A stretch of 64,000 nucleotides of DNA from Marinicella litoralis (GTDB taxonomy: Bacteria; Pseudomonadota; Gammaproteobacteria; Xanthomonadales; Marinicellaceae), in contig NZ_NIHB01000001.1 in assembly GCF_002591915.1 (NCBI RefSeq), positions 958,781-1,022,780 of the forward strand, read 5' to 3'. The first letter of the stretch is position 1; each line of letters opens with the position of its first letter. Positions 25,186 to 34,697 of the stretch are shown here, piece after piece. The notes beneath the pieces were generated by a model. The model was not told the origin of the DNA and made no database searches. It saw nothing but the letters and a program-made list of their open reading frames with translations. A program made the translations under genes and the position numbers.

Positions 25186-25472
25186 TGACCGTCCTGGTTG
25201 GATTGATTGATGACTTGAATGAAAGTTTCGTCTTCCTTAATCATGCCCAGTTCAGCCCTGGCGCGTTCTTCAATGGCATCCAAGCCATTTTTTAAGCTGG
25301 TCACTTCTGCGCTGAGCTTTTCATTGCGTTGTTTCAAGGCTTCAATTTCAGCCTGTTGACTGGTCAATAAGGCTTGTTTTTCTTGCAGTTCTTTGTTTCC
25401 CCCGTCACCAAATTGTTGTTGGAACAAAGCCCACAAGATCAGTACAGCCAAAATGATGTTAAGCCATTTCAA
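25182..25472 (-). CDS. ftsB: cell division protein FtsB
   Basis: A 96-residue bitopic protein: short cytoplasmic end, one membrane helix (LNIILAVLILWALFQQQFG), then a coiled coil with hydrophobic heptads (residues 30-70) and ERARAELGMIKEDETFIQVI typical of FtsB. It forms the FtsQLB complex at the septum. Position before ispD is the standard gammaproteobacterial order. Confidence 0.93.
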   Translation of the reverse strand: MKWLNIILAVLILWALFQQQFGDGGNKELQEKQALLTSQQAEIEALKQRNEKLSAEVTSLKNGLDAIEERARAELGMIKEDETFIQVINQSNQDGH

Positions 25473-25517
25473 AGGTTAAAACTCACAATAAAGACGAATC
25501 GTATTGTAACATTTTGA

Positions 25518-25526
25518 TGGTATGAT
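25518..25526 (+). promoter_or_regulatory. extended -10 promoter of the ABC transporter operon
   Basis: TGGTATGAT is TGn followed by TATGAT, 41 bases before the ATG at 25567. No good -35 is seen. Confidence 0.4.
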
Positions 25527-25566
25527 AGTTAATACAATGTAACAACAAAACCATGGCAAAAAAACA

Positions 25567-26478
25567 ATGATTAAAATTCAAGCGCTGAGCAAAAGTTACG
25601 GCCAGATGATGGCTGCAGATGACATTAATTTCAATGTCGAGGCAGGAGAGATTTTCGGACTTCTTGGACCCAATGGAGCGGGTAAATCCACCACAATAAA
25701 CTGTATATCAGGATTGCTTAAACCTTCCCTCGGCGAGGTGTCAATCAATCAACACTCGGTGTTGAGTGAACCCATTCATGCCAAGGCCTCTTTGGGACTG
25801 GTGCCGCAGGATTTGGCTTTGTATGAAGACTTGAGTGGTATGGAAAACTTGAATTTTTGGGGTCAGGCATACGGGTTATCCGGTGATCACTTAAAGCAAA
25901 GAATTGAAACCGTGTTGGATCAGGTCGGCTTGACCACCAGGGCAAAAGATCTGGTCAACACCTATTCGGGTGGTATGAAGCGGCGATTGAATTTTGCGTG
26001 TGCGATATTACATGAGCCCAAAGCTTTGTTGCTCGATGAGCCCACTGTTGGTGTAGACCCCCAGTCGCGCGAACATTTGTTGTCAGCAGTTGAACAATTG
26101 AAATCTCAGGGCACGGCAGTGCTTTATACCACACACTATATGGAAGAAGCAGAACGCTTGTGTGATCGCATTGCCATCATCGATCATGGAAAAATCATAG
26201 CCACAGGAACTGTCAATGATTTGCGCAGTGAAATGGGTGAAAAAGACTTAATCACTTTGACCGGTGATTTCAGTCAAGCCGATCAATCAGTGATTGAAGG
26301 GTTTGAGTTGATAGAGTGGAAAGACCATACAGTCAGATTCATGGCTGAAGATGCCGCCGGCAAATTATCTGACATATTGTCCCGTTTCGAACCGGGCCAA
26401 ATCAAACAAACAGCGGTACAACAAGCCAATTTAGAAAGTTTGTTTATCAAGTTAACTGGCCGAGAGTTAAGGGACTGA
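25567..26478 (+). CDS. ABC transporter ATP-binding protein (ABC-2 export type)
   Basis: A 303-residue ATPase with Walker [11 protein letters not shown]-loop VPQDLAL, signature YSGGMKRRL, Walker [13 protein letters not shown] and H-loop TTHYM. The C-terminal 80 residues form the extra domain common in DrrA/NodI/CcmA-like exporters. Two permease genes follow after 2 bp and 4 bp, making a complete exporter; drug, lipid or polysaccharide export is possible. Confidence 0.92.
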   Translation: MIKIQALSKSYGQMMAADDINFNVEAGEIFGLLGPNGAGKSTTINCISGLLKPSLGEVSINQHSVLSEPIHAKASLGLVPQDLALYEDLSGMENLNFWGQAYGLSGDHLKQRIETVLDQVGLTTRAKDLVNTYSGGMKRRLNFACAILHEPKALLLDEPTVGVDPQSREHLLSAVEQLKSQGTAVLYTTHYMEEAERLCDRIAIIDHGKIIATGTVNDLRSEMGEKDLITLTGDFSQADQSVIEGFELIEWKDHTVRFMAEDAAGKLSDILSRFEPGQIKQTAVQQANLESLFIKLTGRELRD

Positions 26479-26480
26479 AT

Positions 26481-27731
26481 ATGAAATTTAATCATATGCC
26501 AATGACGGTCGCTGGCCTCAGGGTTAAGCGGGTGATCAGAGAAAAATGGGGCTTCATTCAATGGTTGGCCATACCGATAATCATTGTCTTTTTGATGAGT
26601 TTGATTGCTGGCACCGGCAGTGGAAAATTAACCGGTCGCTTACTCATCACCGATCATGACGATTCGACCATTTCACAATTTTTGACCGGCAGTTTCAGTC
26701 AAGGTCCTCTGGCAGAAATGTTTACCGTGAAACAAGTCACTGAGGCAGAGGGTACTGAAATCATGGATGCGGGTGATGCCAGTGCATGGATCACCATTAA
26801 CCAAGGCTTTGGCGATGCCTTTTTAAACAATGAAACCACCCAGTTAACATTGGTTAAAAATCCAGCTCAGACGATATTGCCGCAAATGGTTGAAACCAGC
26901 ATGAAACTGTTGGTCGATGCCGCCAGTTATATGCAAATTATTTTCGAAAAAGAATTGGCTGTTTTGCAACCCATGTTGGCTAACCAGAAGTTCAATGACA
27001 CCGAACTGGTCATACTTACCCTGGGTATCAAACAACAAATCGAGCGCTTGGAAGAAACCATGTTTCCGCCCCAACTGACTTTAATTAAACAGTTGGTTGA
27101 AAGCCCTGATGAAGAAAAACAAAACATCACTTTTGGTTTACTGATGTTTCCTGGGGCCATATTTATGGCTTTGATTTTCAGCGCCAATTCCTTGGCGGTG
27201 TCCATTTGGGACGATGCCAGCAACGGTGTCATTCCTCGGTTGTCATCGACACCGGCGGCATTGGGTGCTTATATCAATGGCCAGGTTTTGGCAGCCGGAC
27301 TGATCTTCGCTTTGATTTCGATTGTTTTGGGATGTATTGGAGGTTGGTATTTTGCTTTGCCGATGGGCCAACTCCCGGTCTTGTTGTTGTGGTTGGTGTT
27401 TTCTGGTTTGGTTATCTACATGCTGTTTGTCACGATATCATTGTTGATGCCAAGTTCCAAAGTGGCCAACATCACAGTCAATGCAACCACCTTTCCATTG
27501 TTGATGGTGGGTGGCAGTTTTTTCCCGATGGAAAGTATGCCGCCTTGGTTGGCTGCGGTGGGACAATTTTTACCCAATGGTTTTTTACTCAAAGGCCTAA
27601 AGGATTGGCTGGTGCGGCAAGAACCGATGGCAGATGCCATGTTGATTCCATTGATACTGGGCGCAGTCATGTTGTTGCTGTTGTGGATACTGAATCGGTA
27701 TTTAATCAAGCAATTGATTCAAAAGGTATAA
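26481..27731 (+). CDS. ABC-2 type permease, first subunit
   Basis: A 416-residue permease: one N-terminal membrane helix (FIQWLAIPIIIVFLMSLIAG), a large extracytoplasmic domain (about 45-220), then five or six helices in the C-terminal half, including the conserved VGGSFFPMESMPPWLAAVGQFLPNGFLLKGL segment of the ABC-2/YhgE-YbhR group. It starts 2 bp after the ATPase gene. With the next permease it probably forms a heterodimer. Confidence 0.88.
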   Translation: MKFNHMPMTVAGLRVKRVIREKWGFIQWLAIPIIIVFLMSLIAGTGSGKLTGRLLITDHDDSTISQFLTGSFSQGPLAEMFTVKQVTEAEGTEIMDAGDASAWITINQGFGDAFLNNETTQLTLVKNPAQTILPQMVETSMKLLVDAASYMQIIFEKELAVLQPMLANQKFNDTELVILTLGIKQQIERLEETMFPPQLTLIKQLVESPDEEKQNITFGLLMFPGAIFMALIFSANSLAVSIWDDASNGVIPRLSSTPAALGAYINGQVLAAGLIFALISIVLGCIGGWYFALPMGQLPVLLLWLVFSGLVIYMLFVTISLLMPSSKVANITVNATTFPLLMVGGSFFPMESMPPWLAAVGQFLPNGFLLKGLKDWLVRQEPMADAMLIPLILGAVMLLLLWILNRYLIKQLIQKV

Positions 27732-27735
27732 GGAG

Positions 27736-28908
27736 ATGGGTATGAAAAAAATTTGGTTCATTGCGCAGAAAGATTTTCTTTACACATTGAAAGACAAAAC
27801 CGTACTGGTGTGGTTGTTTATTATGCCTTTGGTGTTCTTTGCTTTTATTGGTAGCACCACCCAAAATTTTGGCGGTTCAGGCAGTAAAGCGACATTGGCG
27901 GTGTGGTATGAAGGTGACCCGCAAGACACTTTGTTTACCCAACTACAACATCGACTTGAAGTTGAGGATTATTCACTGCGCGTGTTCAGCACTGAACAGC
28001 CGCTGTACAATGAAAAATATACGTTCAATGATTACAAAAGACAATTGTGGATTCCTGCCGGCATAAGCAGCCAAGTCACCACCGATGAGCAAGTTGAAAT
28101 TAAATACTTGATTGATGCAGATGGTATGGGTGGAGATTTTCACCAATTTAAAATCAGCAAAGCCATTTACCAGACACTGGGTGACTTGTTGATTTTGAAA
28201 AAACTTCAACCCAAAGATTGGCAAGCATTGGACTTCAGCGAAGTCAACGACATCCCGCGGATGATAGATTTGGTCATTTCTGAAGCTGGCAATCAACAAC
28301 AAATTCCCTCAGGTTATAAACAAGCGGTTCCTGGCATCTTGGTGATGTTCATCATGATGATATCTTTAACCAGTGGAGCCATGGCCTTGTTCCAAGAAAG
28401 AAAAACAGGTGTGCTAAAAAGGTTGAGTGCCGCACCGATCAGTCGCCGTGAATTGATATTAGGCAAATGGTTGGGTAAATGGCTGCTGGCCACGTGTCAG
28501 TTGGTTTATGGCATGGTGATGGGCGTCTTGTTGTTCAGCATTCATTGGGGCGAACATTGGATCATGATATTTGTTTTGATGATGAGTTGGGCGGCGGCCT
28601 GTGCTGGTTTTTCAATCTTAATGGGTTCGGTGGCTAAAAACGAAGGACAAATAAGCGGGATCCCAGTCATCGTCTCTATGTTGTTGGCTGCCTTGGGTGG
28701 TTGTTGGTGGCCGATTGAGGTGGCCCCAGCCTGGATGCAAAAACTGGCCATGTTCCTGCCAACCGGATGGGTGATGGATGCCTTGCATCAACTGATGTAC
28801 TTCGGTGGCACCATTGGTGATGTGCTGTCTCACCAAGTGGCTTTGTATGCTTTGGCATTGATTGCCTTGTGGTTCGCGTTTACAAAATTTAACCATGAAG
28901 TGAAATAA
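27736..28908 (+). CDS. ABC-2 type permease, second subunit
   Basis: A 390-residue permease of the same layout as its upstream neighbour: N-terminal helix (VWLFIMPLVFFAFIG), extracytoplasmic domain (about 40-190), then the membrane block with FQERKTGVLKRLSAAPISRRELILGKWLG and LGGCWWPIEVAPAWMQKLAMFLPTGWVMDAL. AAGGAG about 6 bases upstream supports ATG 27736 or the next Met two codons on. The two permeases are only distantly alike. Confidence 0.88.
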   Translation: MGMKKIWFIAQKDFLYTLKDKTVLVWLFIMPLVFFAFIGSTTQNFGGSGSKATLAVWYEGDPQDTLFTQLQHRLEVEDYSLRVFSTEQPLYNEKYTFNDYKRQLWIPAGISSQVTTDEQVEIKYLIDADGMGGDFHQFKISKAIYQTLGDLLILKKLQPKDWQALDFSEVNDIPRMIDLVISEAGNQQQIPSGYKQAVPGILVMFIMMISLTSGAMALFQERKTGVLKRLSAAPISRRELILGKWLGKWLLATCQLVYGMVMGVLLFSIHWGEHWIMIFVLMMSWAAACAGFSILMGSVAKNEGQISGIPVIVSMLLAALGGCWWPIEVAPAWMQKLAMFLPTGWVMDALHQLMYFGGTIGDVLSHQVALYALALIALWFAFTKFNHEVK

Positions 28909-28961
28909 ACCCATGTAAACATGAGTTATACTTATTGTTTTTAACATTCAGGTTTGCAAGT

Positions 28962-29828
28962 ATGCGTTGGAAAGGTCAGAGAAAAAGTACTCGAATTGAT
29001 GATCGCCGAGGTAAAGGCGGCGTGGTTCGTGGCGGTGCGAAATTATCAGGTGGCATGATCATCATTGCTTTAATTTATGCTGTGGTTACTGGACAAAATC
29101 CGATGTCATTGTTAGGTAGTATCATGCAACAAGGCGGTGGTTCCAGCCAACAACAAGTACAAATTCCAAAAAAACAATCAGCACAAGAACAAGAAAACGC
29201 CGATTTTTCCTCGGTTATTTTCGCCTCAACAGAGGACATTTGGCAGCAAGTGTTTGCCAAATCAGGTCAGCAATATCAAGTACCAACCATGGTGTTGTTC
29301 GATGGGCAGGTTCAATCTCGTTGTGGCGTGAACTCAGAAGCAGTTGGGCCGTTTTACTGCCCGGGTGATAACACCGTGTATTTGTCTTTGGGGTTCTTTA
29401 AACAATTAGAGCGCATGGGTGCACCTGGTGATTTTGCGCGGGCTTATGTGATTGGTCATGAAGTGGGGCATCACATACAAAACATCACCGGCACCGCAAG
29501 TCAAGTCAGAAAATGGCAACAAGAATCAGGGTCAAAAACCAAGGTCAACCAATTGTCTGTGTTGATGGAATTACAAGCCGATTGTCTGGCTGGTGTATGG
29601 GCTCACCACGCCAATCAACAACAAAATATGTTGGAGCCAGGTGATGTTGAAGAAGGTTTAAGGGCCGCTGCATCCATTGGCGATGACACCATTCAACAAA
29701 GGGCAGGCCGTCGAGTTAATGTGGAAGGATTTACCCATGGTTCGTCTGAACAACGGGTCAAGTGGTTGAAGCGAGGATTACAAACCGGTAATTACGATTC
29801 ATGTAACACCTTTTCAGAAGGGGCGTGA
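28962..29828 (+). CDS. neutral zinc metallopeptidase, YpfJ family
   Basis: A 288-residue membrane-anchored peptidase. It has the family N-terminus MRWKGQRKSTRIDDRRG, a membrane helix (MIIIALIYAVVTG), a Gln-rich spacer, and the zinc motif HEVGH (H166, E167, H170) in VIGHEVGHHIQNITG. The third ligand is probably Glu in ELQADCLAGVWAHH. I start at ATG 28962; an earlier GTG/ATG frame extension is not family-like. Physiological substrates of this family are unknown. A strong bidirectional terminator lies about 190 bp downstream. Confidence 0.92.
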   Translation: MRWKGQRKSTRIDDRRGKGGVVRGGAKLSGGMIIIALIYAVVTGQNPMSLLGSIMQQGGGSSQQQVQIPKKQSAQEQENADFSSVIFASTEDIWQQVFAKSGQQYQVPTMVLFDGQVQSRCGVNSEAVGPFYCPGDNTVYLSLGFFKQLERMGAPGDFARAYVIGHEVGHHIQNITGTASQVRKWQQESGSKTKVNQLSVLMELQADCLAGVWAHHANQQQNMLEPGDVEEGLRAAASIGDDTIQQRAGRRVNVEGFTHGSSEQRVKWLKRGLQTGNYDSCNTFSEGA

Positions 29829-30020
29829 ACTGAAAGTCAGGGATGAGCGCAGACATTTTACAATGATTGAGGCTTGTAGGCTTTGGTCTACCCACAATAG
29901 CCATAGAAGATTAAAAAGGTTGGCTGAAGCCAACAACCCAAAGAATTGAAGTGCTCTTTTGCCACCATTCTATTAGTCGCTTTGTTGGTGTAAAAGTCAA
30001 ACCCCCTATATTTAATATAA

Positions 30021-30055
30021 AAAAACCCTGGTTGATTGTTTCAACCAGGGTTTTT
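30021..30055. terminator. strong bidirectional terminator
   Basis: AAAAACCCTGGTTGA and its exact complement form a 15-bp perfect stem around a TTGTT loop, with A- and T-runs at the ends, so it works on both strands. It serves the convergent metallopeptidase and methyltransferase genes. A second small hairpin without a T-run (GTTGGCT-GA-AGCCAAC) lies near 29920. Confidence 0.93.
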
Positions 30056-30078
30056 AGTTTAGGGATGTGGTTGCAGTT

Positions 30079-30840
30079 TTACTTCTTCACTTTCTTGAAT
30101 TTCAGGGTCCAACGATCGGTGTTACCAGTCACTGATTTTCGACCGACCTCATATTCAAGTTCGTCATCTGCGCGGTAATGTAAATCTGAATAATCAACCA
30201 ATTCGAAACCAGCCGCTTGGATTTCTAAAATCGCCAAGACAGGATCAATTCTTCTGCGGTTTTCATCGTTGTCGCCTTCCATGTGACGTCTGGTGTGATC
30301 AACAACACCATAAATACCGCCCATTTTCAAGGCATCCCAAGCGGCATCATTCATCGCTTTGCGACCGTCTTCAGCAAAATTGTGGTAATTTCTGAAGGTC
30401 AAAACCATGTCGGCGTTTTTAACGCCAATGTCGGCATTTTCAACTGAATAAAAACGTGCGCCGTCTTTGCGGTAAATATTGGAGTCCTCGGCACCCACTT
30501 TTATCGCTGACAAAGCTTCATGTTCTTCAATCATTGTGCTGATGCGACCAGTGCCCAAAGCGACAATCAATTCGCCATGCTCTTTCAATACGGGCGCCAG
30601 GATTTTAGAATACCAACCACCACCAGGAAGCAGCTCAACCACTTTCATGTCATGTTCAAAACCGAAAAATTCAAGGGTTTCTACCGGTCTTCTGTTGCGG
30701 TCTCTGTCTGTTTCAGCCGTTGTGCGTATTTCTGACTTCATCGCCATTTTTATCATGTCTGCCGTAGACTCACTGTGGTTGTCAGCTGTTGCATTGAATG
30801 CCAGTCCAGCCATCAACGCCAATACCAATAATTTCTTCAT
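30079..30840 (-). CDS. exported SAM-dependent methyltransferase-like protein
   Basis: A 253-residue protein with a signal peptide (MKKLLVLALMAGLAFNATA, cleavage before DN). The mature part has a class I methyltransferase core: motif I VVELLPGGGWYSKILAPVL, motif IV region DMVLTFRNYHNF, and GGIYGVVDHTR. It matches the predicted methyltransferase group COG4798, whose members often carry signal peptides. SAM is not expected in the periplasm, so the ligand or reaction there is unknown. It is transcribed toward the bidirectional terminator. Confidence 0.8.
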   Translation of the reverse strand: MKKLLVLALMAGLAFNATADNHSESTADMIKMAMKSEIRTTAETDRDRNRRPVETLEFFGFEHDMKVVELLPGGGWYSKILAPVLKEHGELIVALGTGRISTMIEEHEALSAIKVGAEDSNIYRKDGARFYSVENADIGVKNADMVLTFRNYHNFAEDGRKAMNDAAWDALKMGGIYGVVDHTRRHMEGDNDENRRRIDPVLAILEIQAAGFELVDYSDLHYRADDELEYEVGRKSVTGNTDRWTLKFKKVKK

Positions 30841-30919
30841 AAAATTCTCAGGTTATTAAAAGACAAAGATTTTATCAGAAATCAGTAAAGAATTTGTGAA
30901 TTAGCGTAAGGAACCATGC

Positions 30920-31222
30920 TCAGTCTTCTGCAGAAAACGTATCGGGACCCTTGCCAGCGGTTTTTTCATACTGACCTTTGCCCACTTTGCGGTATTGGGT
31001 GAAGTCATTTTTGGCGATATTTTTTTCGCTGAGGGTTGAGTTGGGGGAGCCGGTGGTACCGGTATGTACATGAGAGGCCGTAATGACCTTGCTGATTTCG
31101 CAGCCACAATAAGTACAGTGGGTAAATACTGGATCTGCTAATTTTTGCATCACCACAAAGCCACCCAAGCAATAAGTGCAGTGGCTGTCTTGGTGTTTGT
31201 TTTCATAGGTGTACAGTGGCAT
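30920..31222 (-). CDS. FmdB-like zinc-ribbon protein
   Basis: A 100-residue protein opening with MPLYTYENK, as in the FmdB/putative regulatory zinc-ribbon family (MPLYEY). Two CxxC pairs (CTYC at residues 15-18, CTYCG near 36-39) would bind one zinc. The C-terminal half is polar and probably disordered. Role unknown. Confidence 0.7.
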   Translation of the reverse strand: MPLYTYENKHQDSHCTYCLGGFVVMQKLADPVFTHCTYCGCEISKVITASHVHTGTTGSPNSTLSEKNIAKNDFTQYRKVGKGQYEKTAGKGPDTFSAED

Positions 31223-31256
31223 AAGTATTTAATTATATAATATTTTTATCGGGCAT

Positions 31257-31293
31257 AAAAAAAGCACCAAATCACAGCAAACAATTTGGTGCT
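31257..31293 (-). terminator. terminator of the POT transporter gene pair
   Basis: On the minus strand AGCACCAAAT and ATTTGGTGCT pair over 10 bp with an 11-base loop, then a run of seven T. It lies 23 bp after the stop of the second transporter gene. Confidence 0.85.
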
Positions 31294-31315
31294 TCTCTAA
31301 TGATATTACAAGGCT

Positions 31316-32863
31316 TTAATGAACGCCATGCATGCCTTTTTTCAAAAGTGGCGTGATGATCAACATGAAAATACCCATGCCAATGCCTAACCACATCAAG
31401 AAATTAAACAATTCCGAATATTTGGCCACTTGCTCGGCCATGGTCATTGTTGCAGTTGCGTCACCATCAAAGGCCGCAAATTTAGACAACCTGGTGGCCA
31501 AGGTTTCTGATAGGGCAGTGGCCAAGAACCATGTTCCCATAGAAAAGCCTACAATCTTGCTGGGCGCCAATTTGGTCACCGCAGACAAGCCAACAGGTGA
31601 CAATGCCAACTCGCCGGTGGTGTGTAACAAATAAGCCAATACCAACCAAATCCAAGCGACTTTACCTGACGCTTCAGGCATGGTTGCGCCCAAGACCAAA
31701 GCCCCAAAGCCCAGGCCAGCCTGGATCAAACCCAAGCCAAATTTAGCTGGTGTTGAAGGCTCTAAGTTGCGTTTTGATAACCAGACCCACATCCAAGCAA
31801 AGACAGGTGCCAATAGAATGATGAATCCTGCATTCAACGAACCAAATTGAGAGGCCTTGGCTTCCCAACCGAAGATGTTGCGATCCATGACTCGATCAGC
31901 AAAGAAGGTCATACTGGCGCCGGCTTGTTCAAACAATGCCCAGAAAACGATGGTTGATAAAATCAACACAATCAATACAAATATGCGGTGACGTTCAATT
32001 CTGGTTGATTTAGCAAAAGCGTAAAACATCATGAAACCGGCCGCGGCTGCCAAGAACACCCATTGACCTGAATGAACCCATGCTTCTCTTTGAACCACGA
32101 ACCAAACCAGTGGTAAAGACAAGATGGTTAACAAGTAAATTGTCCACTCTACATTGATAGGGCCCAAAACTTTTTTGGTCAGTTTTTCAGGCTCACTTGG
32201 ATCGGCATGTCCATATAAGTATTTTTGGCCATATAAGAAGAAAATCAATCCCAGTAACATTCCGATACCAGCAGCGCCAAAACCATAGCCCCAACCATAA
32301 GTTTCACCCAACCAGCCACACAATAAAGTGGCGGCAAATGAACCAATGTTGATGCCCATGTAAAAAATGGTGAAGCCAGAATCTCTGCGCGGGTCATTCT
32401 CAGGGTAGAGTTTACCAACGATGGTTGAAATGTTTGGTTTCAAAAAACCAACACCTAAGATAATCAGTGACAGTGCCAAATAGAACACATTCAATGCATC
32501 TATGTCCTGGGTAATGACCCCAGCGATGTTGGTGGCCTGTTCACCTTCAACAGCCATCAGTAGGTGCCCAAATACCAATAATATACCGCCAAACAACACG
32601 GCTTTTCTGGGTCCTAAGTACCTGTCAGCCAGCATGCCGCCTATCAAGGGAATGGTATAAACCAAGCCAGCATAAGCCCCCAAAACATCCAAGCCTGCAG
32701 AATCTGTAAACAGGTGGTATTTTGTGAGGTATAAAACCAACAGGAACTTCATTCCATAGAATGAAAATCGCTCCCACAGTTCAGTAAAAAAGCAAACATA
32801 CAAACCCTTGGGGTGACCCCAGAGTTCGTTTTTTGCATCTTCAGTAAATTCAGCAGTACTCAT
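31316..32863 (-). CDS. POT-family proton-coupled peptide transporter, second copy
   Basis: A 515-residue inner-membrane transporter of di/tripeptides. It carries the ExxERFxYYG-type motif (ELWERFSFYGMKFLLVLYL) of helix 1, the PTR signature FYMGINIGSFAATLLCG, and about fourteen hydrophobic helices. It lies 26 bp after the first copy on the same strand and ends in a terminator, so the two form an operon. The copies agree in layout and motifs but are clearly diverged. Confidence 0.93.
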   Translation of the reverse strand: MSTAEFTEDAKNELWGHPKGLYVCFFTELWERFSFYGMKFLLVLYLTKYHLFTDSAGLDVLGAYAGLVYTIPLIGGMLADRYLGPRKAVLFGGILLVFGHLLMAVEGEQATNIAGVITQDIDALNVFYLALSLIILGVGFLKPNISTIVGKLYPENDPRRDSGFTIFYMGINIGSFAATLLCGWLGETYGWGYGFGAAGIGMLLGLIFFLYGQKYLYGHADPSEPEKLTKKVLGPINVEWTIYLLTILSLPLVWFVVQREAWVHSGQWVFLAAAAGFMMFYAFAKSTRIERHRIFVLIVLILSTIVFWALFEQAGASMTFFADRVMDRNIFGWEAKASQFGSLNAGFIILLAPVFAWMWVWLSKRNLEPSTPAKFGLGLIQAGLGFGALVLGATMPEASGKVAWIWLVLAYLLHTTGELALSPVGLSAVTKLAPSKIVGFSMGTWFLATALSETLATRLSKFAAFDGDATATMTMAEQVAKYSELFNFLMWLGIGMGIFMLIITPLLKKGMHGVH

Positions 32864-32889
32864 ATATAGTCCTCTTTAATTATTATTTA

Positions 32890-34440
32890 TTAGTGAATGC
32901 CATGCATGCGTTTTTTCAGGAACGGCGAAATGATCATCATGATTACACCGGCACCAATTGGAATCGCTGTGAAGACCAAGAAGAATCCAGATAAGCCGAC
33001 GGCTTCATTGATGGCATCTATATAACTTGCGGTCCAACCACCAATCAGATTGGCAAAGAAGTTGGCCAAGAACCACACACCGAACATCAAACCTAACAGG
33101 CGTTTTGGGGTTAATTTGCTGACATATGACAAGCCAACCGGTGACAAACAGATTTCACCCACGGTGTGGAAGAAGTAAGCGGCGATCAACCAGAACATAG
33201 AGACTGATGCGGTACTGGCTCCAGATTCAATGCCTTGCGCACCCAACGCCAAGAATGCAAAACCAACACCGGCCAGAATCAAACCCAAAGCGAATTTAGC
33301 TGGGCCAGAAGGGTTGTATTTGGTTTCCCATAACTTAGAGAATAACGGTGCTAAGGTGATGATGAAGAATGAGTTGAGGATGCCAAACCAAGAAGCTGGC
33401 ACTTCAATTTCATTGCTTGATGAGAACTCTGAATAGACTTTCCAGATCACAATGCCCCAAATCAAAGCAAAACTGAGTCCCAGGAACATATTTGACAATG
33501 GGATGAGTTTGAATGTTTGTTTAAACAGCAATGACAATACCCAAGTCACTACAATAATCGGTACCACAGTTAAAAAGAAGTTGGCCCAGATATAAATGGT
33601 CGCAGAGCTACCCGTTAAAACCCTTTGGGTATAGTCTTTTGCAAAAATAGTCATCGAAGAACCCGCTTGTTCAAAAGCCCACCAAAAAATGATCACGAAC
33701 AATGACAATACGCCAATCACCAACAAACGGTCTTTTTCTACGCCGGTCAGTTTTTTATCGGCCACGTAATTAGGTTCAAGTTTGTTGACTTTGACAGGTT
33801 TCGCACCATTGTCACCAAACACTGCTTGCGCAAAATAAAATTGTAACAAGCCAAAAAACATGAACACCCCTGCCAAGCCAAAGCCATAAGGCCAGCCAAC
33901 AGTTTCACCGACATAACCACACAACATGATGCCCAAAAATGCACCGGCATTGATGCCCATATAGAAGATAGTATAAGCACCGTCCTTTTTGGAGTCATCT
34001 TTATACAAGCCACCGACCATGGATGAAATATTGGGTTTGAACAACCCGTTACCTATGATTAAAAGTACCAAGCCTAGGTAAAAGGTGTTGACCGTTTCAA
34101 AGGCCAAAGAGGCATGTCCCAAAGTCATCAGTAAGGCACCGACAACCACTGCAGATTTGAATCCCAAGAATTTATCAGCGATCCACCCACCTATCAAAGG
34201 GGTTAAATAAACCAGTCCAGTATAGACACCATATAGCATGGCCGCATTTTCACGTGACCAGCCCCAGCCACCACCGTCAATGGCCGTAACCAAGAACAGC
34301 ACCAACAAGGCGCGCATACCGTAATAAGAGAAGCGTTCCCACATTTCAGTGAAGAACAAAATAAAAAGTCCCGCCGGGTGACTGAGGACTTCTGGATTGA
34401 TGTTTGAGGTGGAGTTTTCTAAATGATTAGTTGAGCTCAT
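32890..34440 (-). CDS. POT-family proton-coupled peptide transporter, first copy
   Basis: A 516-residue paralogue of the following gene. It has EMWERFSYYGMRALLVLFL in helix 1, FYMGINAGAFLGIMLCGYVGE in the PTR signature region, and the QAGSSM segment of the POT core. Both copies end in KKxMHG(V/I)H. First gene of a two-gene operon; its 257-bp upstream region, shared with the divergent SDR gene, shows no obvious hairpin or strong promoter. Confidence 0.93.
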   Translation of the reverse strand: MSSTNHLENSTSNINPEVLSHPAGLFILFFTEMWERFSYYGMRALLVLFLVTAIDGGGWGWSRENAAMLYGVYTGLVYLTPLIGGWIADKFLGFKSAVVVGALLMTLGHASLAFETVNTFYLGLVLLIIGNGLFKPNISSMVGGLYKDDSKKDGAYTIFYMGINAGAFLGIMLCGYVGETVGWPYGFGLAGVFMFFGLLQFYFAQAVFGDNGAKPVKVNKLEPNYVADKKLTGVEKDRLLVIGVLSLFVIIFWWAFEQAGSSMTIFAKDYTQRVLTGSSATIYIWANFFLTVVPIIVVTWVLSLLFKQTFKLIPLSNMFLGLSFALIWGIVIWKVYSEFSSSNEIEVPASWFGILNSFFIITLAPLFSKLWETKYNPSGPAKFALGLILAGVGFAFLALGAQGIESGASTASVSMFWLIAAYFFHTVGEICLSPVGLSYVSKLTPKRLLGLMFGVWFLANFFANLIGGWTASYIDAINEAVGLSGFFLVFTAIPIGAGVIMMIISPFLKKRMHGIH

Positions 34441-34697
34441 ATTTCAATGTATGTTTTGAGTGAAAAGAAAGCAGGTGACGCCCCCATTGAGCCCACACTA
34501 CGACCAAAGCAGTAGATGATACCACAAAAATTCTGAATTCAGACTGTCATGTTAACGCAAATGTAACGATTATTCGATTTGGTTTTTATTCGGTGTTATT
34601 TCAACTCACATGCCAGTTGATTGGGAAAATCTGTGTTTATTTGCAGTTGAAGCTGATAGAATTCTGCCATCAAAATTGTGTGCAACAGTTATAAATC

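Noticed and set aside
27206-27745. 179-codon plus-strand frame inside the first permease gene
   Set aside because: A shadow frame: the permease frame gives the expected membrane segments and ABC-2 motifs, while this frame is Cys/Trp/Gly-rich with no ribosome-binding site.
25567-28908. ABC exporter considered as a bacteriocin or antibiotic export/immunity locus
   Set aside because: No precursor peptide, modification enzyme or peptidase domain is adjacent; generic ABC-2 exporter is the safer call.
29829-30020. Possible small RNA in the gap before the bidirectional terminator
   Set aside because: A small hairpin near 29920 and the terminator are present, but no promoter-like sequence is visible; the gap is explained as 3' region of the metallopeptidase gene.
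31316-34440. Tandem POT transporters considered as a recent duplication or assembly artefact
   Set aside because: The two copies share motifs but differ throughout at DNA and protein level, so this is an old paralogous pair.
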